Assembly: GCA_029721515.1 (NCBI GenBank)
Contig: CM056565.1
Coordinates: forward strand, 9,116,742-9,180,741
Length of the DNA stretch: 64,000 nt
Origin: Synanceia verrucosa
Lineage: Eukaryota; Chordata; Actinopteri; Perciformes; Synanceiidae
Reading direction: 5' to 3'
Of the stretch, positions 28,601 to 40,600 are shown one piece after another; position 1 is the stretch's first letter, and every line of letters starts with the position of its first letter. The translations under genes were made by a program, and so were the position numbers. The notes beneath the pieces were generated by a model. That model had not been told where the DNA came from, made no database searches, and was given only the letters and a program-made list of their open reading frames with translations.

Positions 28601-31600
28601 CTTCCTAAATGACCCATTAAAGCTACAAAAGAAAACTGGACATATATATCAAGCAAAAATTAAGGGTATTTGTGCAGACAAAGCATTGTTTCAGAAATAC
28701 TAACCGGTTTATTAAAGAAATGAGGATGGTGAAGATTTCTGAGTAAAGCCCTGATGCCATGGCCTCCAAACACTCCATGGCCGTGTCCTTGGATCCTGCA
28801 GCAAGAGGCAGAACGAGACAGAACAAGTCAGAACAAGAATCTCCATCGACAAAGAATCAGTTGAATCAGAAGAAGAAATGTTCATGCTTTGAGCTGTAAA
28901 AGCCGGACTCAAAACTATGGTCATAATGTTTCTAAAAGGATGCACAATAGCATCATATTTGTGTATATTACGCCCAAAGGGTAGGCATAACCTTTTCAAA
29001 TTGGCTCTGAAATAGTCTCTCTGAAGCGGCGTCATTTAGGACTCAGGTGTTTCCGAATTGGTCAGATTGGAACGGCGCACGTTTGCGCCTGTGCCTGGCG
29101 GCGATGGCCACCTGTTAAATTAATTCCACTATCACACAAAATACTGTGTTTTATGGCGCCTGAGGGATGTTTTGCATGCGCATAAACATCAGTGACTGTA
29201 TGTTTCATGTGTGAGTTGGAGATACAGCACAGGGTGAAATAAAGGTCAACTCCGTCCATCCCTTCGGTGTGACAGACTTTTAACTGTATCCCCGTGCCCT
29301 TCAAAGTGCGTTGTGGTCTTGACGGGAAGACCTGCACACGTACGAAAAAAATCAATGCGAGGCAATTATGATTTCAAGGACAATGAATGGAGAGCAGATC
29401 CAAAATTGCTTGTCCCGACACAGCGTGTGCACTTATCTGTCAATAGCCATTGTAAAGCTGTGGTATTCATTACTAAGATAAGCTTTACTTTCTCCAGAGC
29501 ATGCAATTTCCCTCCAGTGATGAGCAGAGGCGTATGTGTATGTGGAAACAGAGTGAGAGTGACAAAAGAGACAGAGAAGGAGGGGGAGGCTGTGAGGACG
29601 AGTGTGTTGGTAAATGTCTGTGCAGTACCTGCATCTGATGTGCCATTCTCGTCAGGAGCCTGGCGGATGGAGCTGGCTCTGGGCAGGGTGCCCTTGGCCC
29701 GGTGCTTGAAGATGGAGGAAGAGAGCTCCTCCAGGGTGCAGCCCAGCAGGTAGGCCGCCTTCTGGGCCCACTCGTGGCGTGCAAATTGTTTCCTGCCAGC
29801 TGAGACACGTGCATGGAAAAACCTCCCATTAGCACTTCTGCCAGCTACTCTGCCTGGGCATACAGCTATAGCTTTTGTGACAACCCCCACCCCCCTCCGT
29901 CTCTGACAGGGTAGGATTATGTCTCGGGTCAAGCTGACACCGACACAGCTGGTGAGAACATGCACTAAAAGCATGCTCGAAAAACGTCCGTGGCTTGAAT
30001 ACATTTAGCTACAGATGGAACAAAAAAATAAACCCACTACATTCAGCGACTACTGTTTCATGTTCAGAAAAGCCTATCATGTTAAATTGACAGTTGGCCT
30101 TTTGTTACTTCAAGAATTAAAACTCATCATTACGGGGAACACAATTAATATATTTTCATAAGACAACTGTTGGGAAACACAAGTTTCTCTTTAAATCTAG
30201 AGACAGAGTGATGAATATGTGAGTGCAAACTCTAGTTTTAATCCACCATGAAGTGGTATCATCTCAGACTTGAGACAGGAACTGGGGGGATTTCAAACAG
30301 AGAGCAGTGGGCTCTATCTGTTTCATCAGCGCTGCAGAACGCCCCATGTTGCTTTTCCATGATGATAAGCAGGAACAGAAGACAAGTCCAGAAGTTTAAA
30401 TATTTACTTTGATAGATGTTCACCACCATAACTACTTATAGTCCTACTTGCCCTTTAAAGCTTCCAGACTCAGAGTGTGATATTGTTTTTTTTCTATTTA
30501 CACTCATTAGATAGATAAGAAGAGTTGACAGAACAGTCTAGAGGGAAAAGAAAGTTCATTTCAGGTGGTCCTTTTAATTAGTTCAGGTGGATCAGAGACC
30601 AGTGCTGCCCTCTTGTGTCGCATCATGAAGCTGCACTGCCAATGAACATTTTATATTATGTGTGACAGCCAACACAAACTAGTCTAGTTATGGCAGCAAA
30701 TTATTGTTTCAATAGAGCAGAGTATGGCATTTTTAATGAATAAATTCTTAGACCGAGGGCCTAAATTGAATTGACCTCAATGTGTGGTTATCGCTTTTTT
30801 TCCCACCATGCATTGTTTCTTGAAGCGTCCCACTGTCTTGTTTAAGGGGAAGACAGCAGTCCATAAATCACCCAGTAATTTGTAGATCAGAAGTTGTTTA
30901 GCGTCTGCATTACAGGGCAATAAATAATTACGGAACATTTTGAAAACTGCTCCTGGATGGTGTTGTGCTGCCATCAAAAATGAGATTGGCAGCCAGCTGG
31001 AGGGGATCACTGGAAATGATTTGGCAAGCGAAGCTGCATGAGTGACTGGTGACTGCAGGCAGAGATGTGAGGAGCAAACACAACAAGTCAAAAGAACAAA
31101 AAGTAGAGTCGCTGCTGCTGTACATTCCTGGTGAATTGTATGTTATGGCTGATATACAGGGTTAATGAATGTTAAAAACCATGATAAAATAAAATATGCT
31201 CACCTATAAGAAAAATATTTCTGACAGCATCAGCCTTTTCGAATTGGCTGGGATCTAATTTTAAAACGAAAGCTGAAAGCCAAAGCTGTGGGATATTACT
31301 TTAGAGAAAAAAAAAAACGCTCTTACATTAAGTTTCATCATATAAATAGCTTCAAAGACAAGAACAAATCCTCATCTTTAAGAGGACTGCTGCTCCCATT
31401 AGTCTTCTGATGCTTTTTTATGGGGAGATAAAATGTTTGTTGAGACTTAAAGCCAAAATCGTATTCCTGTCCTTCAGTGTTACAGTGTTTCCTGACAATT
31501 AGACTCCAAAGGCACAAAGACCAGAGCCTGAAAGATAAACCTGTGACAAGGAGTCTGATTGTAGTCAGTTTTCATACGGAAGTAGTGGTCCCACATGTAT

Positions 31601-34600
31601 TTCCTGCCTTTGAGCAGCCTCACACCTGCACACCATGCAGCATTATTTTAAAATTCAAAATCATCTGGATTACTGCTGCCTTGCATCACACTGGGGGCGT
31701 TACCTTCAGTGACATAATGCAGACTTGATATTTTTTGAGATTACATAAAGTGCTATGAAAACAAATTTGGCTGACAAAATAAGTGATGCACTCTCAGAAT
31801 CGGAAAAAAAAGCATTCAGTGAGCAATCTTACCCTTGGTAGCTCCTGCAGACCCAAGATGGTAAATGGCCCCGATGACGAGCCAGAAGGCCCTCTGCTCG
31901 TCGCCGCTGATCCCCAGAACCTTCATGGCTGCTTGCAGTTTGGAAAACAGCTGGGAGGCCCGCTGCTTATCCTCAGCCTGGTGGATAAAGTCAAATAAAA
32001 GTCCCTTTAGAGCTATTAACGATATAAAATACCCTCTTATAGGATGTCCTAAATAAAAGAGGGGGTTGACTTTAATTAAGTGAAAATAGCAAAAACAAAA
32101 CTGTAAAGGTTCACCACAGTTGTTGATATATATCAGTTGATATATATTAGTCTGCCATCTGCTCAGACTGCTCAAAATATTATAGCTGCATTCATTTACA
32201 GTGTTTAACATAGTTATTTAAATAACCTGCCCTGTTTGTCTCATCATGAAGAGCTTTAATTTAGACTCTTTCTTTCTCACTGAGTGCTATGTGCTTTACC
32301 ATATTTTTGGTCTCTTTTTTTAAATAACATTACACTTTAAAATTCATGGACAACAACAAAAATTGTATTTTAGCATTATTATTTTTTTGCTTGCAGATAC
32401 TGGTGGATTAACTATTACAGAAACATAAAATTTATTTTGGTAGTCAGCGATACTGTTAATTTAAGGCAACGATGGCAAACACTGTACACTGGGTGGTGGT
32501 CTAATAAATTTGTTAAGCAGTGTATATATTGAATTCAAGTATTCACTGGTTAACAAGTAGGATTTACCTTAGCCTGAGGCATGATTCCAAATGCGTTGTT
32601 TTCAGCAAAGTGGTTGAGGTGCAGCTCAGTTCTGTTGAAAACATGACACCAACACATACATATCAACATCTCTCATGTCTACTAATGGCTACGTGTGTTA
32701 GAGAAGCAGAAATGCATCATAGTAACATATCAGAGTGTTAATTAATTAATAGTCTTTTTCCTGACCTGAGAGCACTGTCTACTCCAGCCATCAGGTAGTA
32801 AAAGACATTGAAAGTGGACTCTCCTCCTGGTCTTCTTGTCACCCTCATCTTCTCCAAAAGCATGGTCTGCAGAGCCACAGCAGGACCGGATATTATAACA
32901 TGACAGAAAAAAAAACATTCAATATAGGCAGCGCAAGTAAGCTTAATAACAGAGCCTGCTGGAGATCAGAGCAGATATGCACAAGAAGGAAATTCAGAGG
33001 GACAGCATGAATGACATGGACAAATATATTTGTTTTTTTATTTTTACCTGGATAGATGCTGAGGTCACCAGCCCTGCCTGGTCAAAGTCCAAGGACACAA
33101 TATGGGAGAAGCGACTAGCACTCCCATTCATACAGGTAGAGGCATTTCCAAAAGCTTCCAAGACTGTGTAGACTGCCTGCCATTTCTCTGCTATAAAGCA
33201 ATTACCAAAGAGTTAATTTAACAACACATCAGCAACTACATAAGCTGTGTTCAAAGTATTTTTTTATTTCCATCCTACTGGAGAATGTTTTGTTGGTGCT
33301 GCCAGCGATGGTGACCAGGTATTGGATGATGTGTTGACAGTTGGTGGTCTTGCCGCTGCCACTTTTGCCCAGCAGGACAATGGACTGGTCCTGGCGAGTA
33401 GTCAGGAGGTTCCTGTACGCAGCCTGAGCCATGCTGTAAATGTGAGGAGCAGTGTCCTCCCTTCTGCAACCCTTGAACATTTGCATCACCTGGAGAGAAA
33501 ATAAGGAGACAGTGACGGTGAGGGAGACAATATCCAGAGATGTGTCATTATATACGCACACATACCTTCTCAGAGTACATCGAGGGGGCACTGATGGGGT
33601 TAACCACCACCATGTTGGGCCCAGCATAGGTGTGCACCAGGTTGCCTCCGTAGCGCTGCCTCAGGGAGTGCATCACGCTCGACTCATTCAGATACTGCAG
33701 AGAAGCTAGGTCCTCCACTCGGTCGAACATCGGAGGGTTTGCCTGGAGTTCAAAGTCAAAGATCGGTCACGGCGTTATCCGTAACTGATGCGGTTCAGAG
33801 TTGATTTGATGATTGAAATACCTTCTCCACATCGTCTTCATCCACATCCAATAAAGATCCATCACTCTCCAGGCGGATTTTCACCTTCCCCTCTGGCAGG
33901 CTGCCTGCCTCCGTCTTCAGGAGAGTTGCTACATCGCCACAAAGCGCAGACTTAATTCGTCACGACACACAATCTCAATCTGAGTGCAATGGCTTCACCT
34001 TCTCACACACGCCTGATAATGTATGACAGTTGTATTGCTTTAAATAATGTATGAGCTTCATTAAAACTGAACGAGCGACATGCTTAGTCTAATTACAGTC
34101 TAGTCTGGTGTCCTCATCTAACATTATGCTTTCTGCATTTATGAGCTTTTTCTAAGCTTGATTAACCTACCTCTAATAGTCCAACAGGAAACAGATACAC
34201 CAGTACTAACAACATAGTAAGTTGAGAAAATTTCTCGAAATGATACATGGATACTGATACTTAAACACTGAAGTTTTACGAACCCATGGAAAAGCCATCC
34301 TTGTGGACGAGCCATACTTTCTCTGTGTTGTACCAGGTTTTCTCTGCTGTTATCTGCTCCTCAGTCTTTCCCTGTTAGAAACAAGACGAGAAACACTTGT
34401 ATAATCAATAATTGAGCATTGCAAAATGAAAGCGTAAACTAGAACATAATTGTCAAATGATTAAATCGGACAACTGCAATAATGGACCACCACAGGGCTC
34501 CTATGGAAGACACCTTATCAAGCAGACACTAACATGCAGTTCACATTCACATGAGGCATATAAGGGAAACTGCATTCATTAGAGTCCAGCATTTATGTCC

Positions 34601-37600
34601 ACAACACATCAACCCTCCACAGTAGAAGTACAGGTCTCATAATCTCCGCCTTTAAAGCACCTATCAGAGCTGCTAAAGTATGCATTTAACTTGTTGACAG
34701 GGCATATAAAGAGGACATATTATGTCTTTAATTCTCTTTTCCTTTTCTTGTCATTTCACTTTTAGTTTTTGTGCAACTAAAATGTCTGCAAAGTTACAAA
34801 GCCCAAAGTCCATGCCAAAGGGAGTTAATGTTCCCCTCAGAATCACTGAAACACCTCAATTAAAGTCCCACCTTTTCTTCTGTAACATGGTGATGACACC
34901 ATGTAATACATTTGCACATAGCTAGTTTGACACAACTTCAAAACTAGTTAGAGCGGAGCTGGAGTGGAGTTTGGTTCAGTTGACCAATCATAACATTGTA
35001 GGTCAGATGACCAATCAGAGCAGACTGGGCTTTTAGGGAGGGTGGAGCTTAATCAGAGCGTTTCAGGCAGATCTTGAAAAGAAGTGCTGCAGCACAGCTG
35101 GTATGACAAAAATAAAGTGTTTTTTTTACTATCAAAGCATATAAATACGTTCTAGGAGAAACGCAAAATACAAGTATTCACCTGAAAAAGAGCATAATAG
35201 GTCCTCTTTAAAGTGTTCACTGAAAAGACATCACAGACAGAAGGTGAGGAAGGGGAGTTTCATCACAACCAAGTGCACCACTTAGACACAAATACACCCG
35301 TTTTAAGGGGATTGCACAGGAGAAAAAAAACACCCGAATAAATTCAAACACACAAAGTGAAATCAAGTCGAGTGTTTTGAGTGAGTCAAACATGGAAACA
35401 GACATGCACAGGCATGCAATCAAGCTAACATAATAAGCACTGGGTAGCTTCTCCAAGACCGCCTGTATTTTCTCTCTCTGCAAAGATGTGGAGGTAGCTG
35501 CAGAGCGCTCAGTCAACAGCCAGGGCTTATAGAGATGATGAAACCTGGGATTTGTCTCATTACTACTGAGCTACCATCCCACCCTTCACTAGCTCATCAT
35601 CACACACGAAAACCACAGAACACACATCACACTGAAACATGCATGCAACCTGAACTACAATCAGTTGTAGCCATGGTCAGACCTTAGCTGCAGCTGAGTG
35701 TGATGCCTGAAGGATGGCCACGGGGTCCTCACCAAGCTTGGACTGGAGGAAGGGAAGCAAAAGAAGTCAACTGAAAAGTCTGCACTTTTAGGGATTGAAT
35801 TCAGCAGCTACACATTAAGTTCGGTCAGAATTTCCAAGTGCATGTTTGGGGAAAAAAAATCGAATGCAATATAAAACACTGCAGCAAGACCATCAGCAGT
35901 TTCAACAGCAGCAAATCAAGCAACATCAGCAGAACAAGTGAGTCGTTAAAGTAATTTTCCATAAAAAATGACAGTATTAATGAGCAGGGATTACAAGGTG
36001 CATTGAAGAACAGTCAGTGTGTGAATCCATGGGGGCAGAGTGAATGTTCTGTCACATTAACGGTCACAGTTAACAAGATCAGTTGTGCACAGTAAGGTAT
36101 AAATGCAGGACACCATGCAGCCAGTAAAACTATGTAATTCCCGGTACTAATGAACTTATCTATACAGAGAGAACGGCAATGAACACACAACACAATAATG
36201 TAATGTAACATGACCAACAAATATACTGTATCACCGCAGGAAAATCAGAGCTTGACCCATACAGCATAACCTCTGTATCTACATGTGGGTGTAAAGAGCA
36301 ACAGAAGCAAGACCAACACACCGCTGCACATTGTGCTGGTTTTGAACTGAATGCATTAAAATGAAGTTATTGTTCAGACCTCTAAAGCCTGGTGAAGAAT
36401 CACCGACCAAACTTGGTTTGCAACACATTGCAGGCCCGGCATGCATGAACCCTGAGTGAACCGAATAGAGCAGTGTGGGGACAGATACAGGTGGGGCAGG
36501 CATAGACAAAGTAGGACAGAGAGAGAGGTCAGTAGAGGCGAATAAGCTTTAGAATGGCGGGCGATGGAGTGCGTCGAGCACGCCGTCGAGCAGGCCATAC
36601 CTGATAGGATTTGCGGCCTCTGGTGCGCTAGCCATGCAAACAGAGAAGAGGATGGCAACAGGTCAGGATCCGATGACCCCCAAGTAAAAACAGAGACACA
36701 ATATGAGACAAGAGGAGAAGGAGTGAAAAGAAGTGCCTTTCAGTGCTCTGGACTTTGAGCAATCACAGTGGGAAAGCCATACAGCACACAGATGCTCCTC
36801 TGGACCTGACAGCAAAGCAGTTTGTGCCACAGAATGAATGAGAGGAACGCAGTGAGCAAGAAAACACAGAGCTAAGGCTGTTAAATTCATTATTCGAGTA
36901 CAAGACCTCCCACTGTTTCTGAAACAAGTTACTAAGCAGCCATACAGCATACTACTTAATACTGAAGAGCATTTATAGGTTCAAAATTAAGATTCTAATC
37001 AGTTTTAGCAAAGTAGCCACATAATATTATCATAAACATTCAGGGAGCACAATTTCAGCTCATACAGCTGACCCTTTACTTTCTCCTGAACTATCTCTGA
37101 AGTCATCAACTTTCTTAAAAATATTTCTTTGGTTTCAAAGTTTCAGATTTCACACCAAGTGACTCCCCTGTAATCTGAGCCCTATCGGCAGACAGCTTGG
37201 GGACAGCCGTGGAGCTGGATCATTTTTGGACACATTTCTCTCTCACACAAGGAAGCAAAGCGAGTTGACTAAGGGTGGCAACGCATGGCAGTTGCAAATC
37301 AAACAAAGTTCCAAAATACAGAAGTTACATCATTGTTTGTGTCGCCGAAGATCCTCCTCACGCGCCTGTAATCCTCCTCAGAGGGAACCAGCTCTGGGAC
37401 CTACAGTTGGATAGCAGGACTAGTGATTTCAAATGGGTAGCAGTACGTGACAGTGATGCAGAGCTTCAAACTGAGTGGGCACATTTCATGTGACTACACT
37501 CACTGTTGTGTATACCTTCACATCAAAATGAACACACACCTGTTCACTGGATGAAGGCTGAGTCTGGGGCAGCGCAACAGGAGACGGCTTACCATCCAGG

Positions 37601-40600
37601 GACAAAGGGGGACAAGATGTCTCCTTTACATTTACACAGTTACAATACAGACAAATGCATAGTATGACAGACAAACGTGCAACAAATACACACACAGATG
37701 GAAATGACATGAGAAGATGAGGATGAGGACATATGTTTTATCTCGGTGTATTCTTTTCACTTGTATTCAGTTCAGATCTACAACAAACATCAAGGGATGC
37801 TTGCTTCTGCTAATTTAATTTTCCAGTTAATTCAGTCAGGAAACAAGCAAGGGAAAATGACTATTAGAGAAAATCGGATCATTAAGCGCTGCAGTGAACG
37901 AATAATGGTTCAAGGTTTTTGTTTGTCAATGGTTACTTAAGCAACAAGCTGTTGTTCTTTAAACTAAGTAATTAAATAGTTTAACATTATCTCTGCTTAA
38001 TTAGTGCGTGACTCCACCAACATGTGAGGAATGTGAGATGCACCTGAAGTTACATCACCATTTGCTCTGTAATTGTATGCAGCTGTGCATCAAGCATTCC
38101 ACTTTTGTCCTGTATCTGCTGTTGTTTACATCTAAGTTCTTTTTCAAGTCAAGGCTGTGCTGCTGAAAGATTTGATTTTTATCTTTGGTTGACAGAAAGG
38201 CCAAGAAGGGCCGTTACCATGCTAGATTTTATTTAGCTTTTTCTCTATTATCTCATATGCTAAAAGTTACAACTCCACTGTACATTTCTCAGTTCACATT
38301 ACAATCCTTCCCTTAATATTAAAAAGCTAAATCTCTCCCTAGACCCATCAAAAACACAATATCCCTCAGCAAAAACACCAGGTGCTTTATCTCCATGAAT
38401 AAATCCCTCGCTCCACAGCCAAATATCCAACTGTTCACCAGATTTCATAGACATCTGTTGATCAGGTTTTCAGATGGCTGGCTGTTTGCAGACTGTAGAA
38501 GACACTAAATAACACGACAACAATATAATCTTGTCCGAGGTGCACACTAAAAGGGAAAATATGGAGTTTAGCCAAAGCTGAATTTAATAATCCAAGTAAC
38601 AACTCCAAGCCGGCACACATAGTGACACATGACCAACTGGGATCTTGGTTTTCTGGGCTGTTTAACTGGCAAAATCTATACCGATTATTTTACACTACAT
38701 GAATGTTATCTGAAGATTCCTGTTTTTTTCCCAAAAGACCCTTGAAGCCCCTGTCCTCAGTGTGGTCCGCACAACTTCAACCCTATGTCCGTGGAAATTG
38801 ACAGTAATGAGTCGCGGCTCGGCACTTGTGGCCAACTCCAACTGAGCGGACTGGCAGAGTGCAGGCCATGAGCGCACCCTTATACCCACTGATGAAGTAT
38901 GATCATGAGTCCGTACATGCACCCTGCTCCCCTTCACTTATTCGGGGTGCCTTCATTATATCAAGGCTCAAGTTTTGGAAGAAACCGAGAGCAAATTGCA
39001 CTTTTGTGGAAAATGTAACAATCAAAATGTGATGATCCAGAACAAAGATGAGGAGGTTGCATGTATATGATATCCGTGTCGTTATCAAACAGCATGCTCC
39101 ACCCTGAGGTTAAGTTGCAAACGTGCAGTACCTCTGGTTTCTTCACGGCAACCATGTAAGGCTTTGGGATGAACCCTGCAGGAGGAGCCAGGGGGTCTGT
39201 CTTTGGGACGGGGATGAATCCTGGAGGTCTTGCCAGGGGATTCTGCTTTGGGGGCACTGGACTGGATTTTCTGGCAGGAATGAAACCAGGAGGAGGAGTC
39301 AACTGACTCTGTTTGGGAGCAGGGATGAACCCAACTGGAGGGGTTAGGGGGTTAAACTTTGGTGCCGTGGATGTGGCCTCTGTTTTCTCCACAGCAGGTT
39401 TTTCCTCCTCTTCCAATGCTTCTCCTTTCTCCTCCTCCTCCTCTTGCTTCACCTCTTCTTTTACATCCTCTCTTCGATCCTGGGTCCGAGTGCGAGGCCG
39501 GTGTTCCTTGGTTCTGCCTCTGCCCATGAGGCTGGTCAGGCCCATGGAGATGTCATCCTGCCCCACAGCTTTGGTGGTTTTGATGGTCTCAGAGTCTGCA
39601 GCAGGGGCGGTCCGTGCAGACTCAGGAACAGCAGACTGGTTCTGCTCTGCCGTCCCAGCAGGAACCACACGTCTGACAACTCGTCTCACAACCCTCACCA
39701 CCTTTTTGTTGCGCTCCTCCCCCGGACTATCTGAGCCACCCATGGCAACGTTGCTGTTCGACTCCTCAGCTGAAGATGCAGCTGACTGTGGACCACTTCC
39801 TGCGTCTAGCCCAGGTTTAGCGTCTGCCTGAGGCTGACTACTGTCTGCATCAGACTGGATACAAACAGACCAAGGCAGACAACAGTGCACGTTATTCCTA
39901 GAGCTGGCATGTATGTCAGAGATTTCAACAACAGGTTCTGAGCTGTGTAAAGTTTTATACTACTGGTGTACATCTTACATGCATCTTAAATGCTTCACCC
40001 AAGCTGCAACCACTAAAGTTAGCGTATGCAATCAGGCCATCATCCATCCTGACCCTGGAGCTTATTATCTGAATTTGAGGATGCACATAATGCACTGAGG
40101 TGAGAAACATTGAAAATATTGATCTAAGGCCTTAGCACACAGTTAATTATTGATTGGAAATTGTCAGCGTCATACATCTCAAGATATAACTAGTTAACCT
40201 GACTCTAGCGAACAGAAGGACATGATTGTGAGGTAGGAAACAAATTAATTGCTGTAATCTTGCACCACGGCACACAAAACCTTTCATCGTGTAAATTAGT
40301 CCTCAAAAGCATGCAGGTTAAAAAAAAAAAACACTTACATCTGGCTTGCTCTCAACTTTAACCTACACAAGAGGAAGCAACACCAAATAGAAGTTGAAAC
40401 CACACGTCTGACCAGAGCTTTTCTCCATCAACGTTCAGGAGATTTTCACAAACATGCAGGCAGCAACTGAATGGCCAGAAAACACACAAATCAACACTTC
40501 CCTTTTGCTCCCAGAATGAAAAGCGTGATTTGTACGCCATGGAGATGAGCCAGAGGTCATGGAACAAGCTGGGCAATGTGGAGAACAAATGCATGAAATG

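Noticed and set aside
29366..30004. 212-codon minus-strand open frame
   Set aside because: Only the part from 29629 to 29799 (another frame position) is the real myo18a exon; the rest reads through introns without homology.
31679..31720. Microexon restoring EAAE in the exon 9/10 intron (CTGAAG|GTAACG)
   Set aside because: A donor-like site exists, but no acceptor gives a 12-nt exon of the right sequence.
35430..35500. Extra myo18a cassette exon (REKIQAVLEKLPS)
   Set aside because: Acceptor TTTGCAG is good, but the nearest donors give the wrong phase, unlike every other exon in this intron.
39313..39831. 172-codon plus-strand frame
   Set aside because: Antisense of the proline-rich gamma exon; Ser-rich composition is a mirror of its codons.
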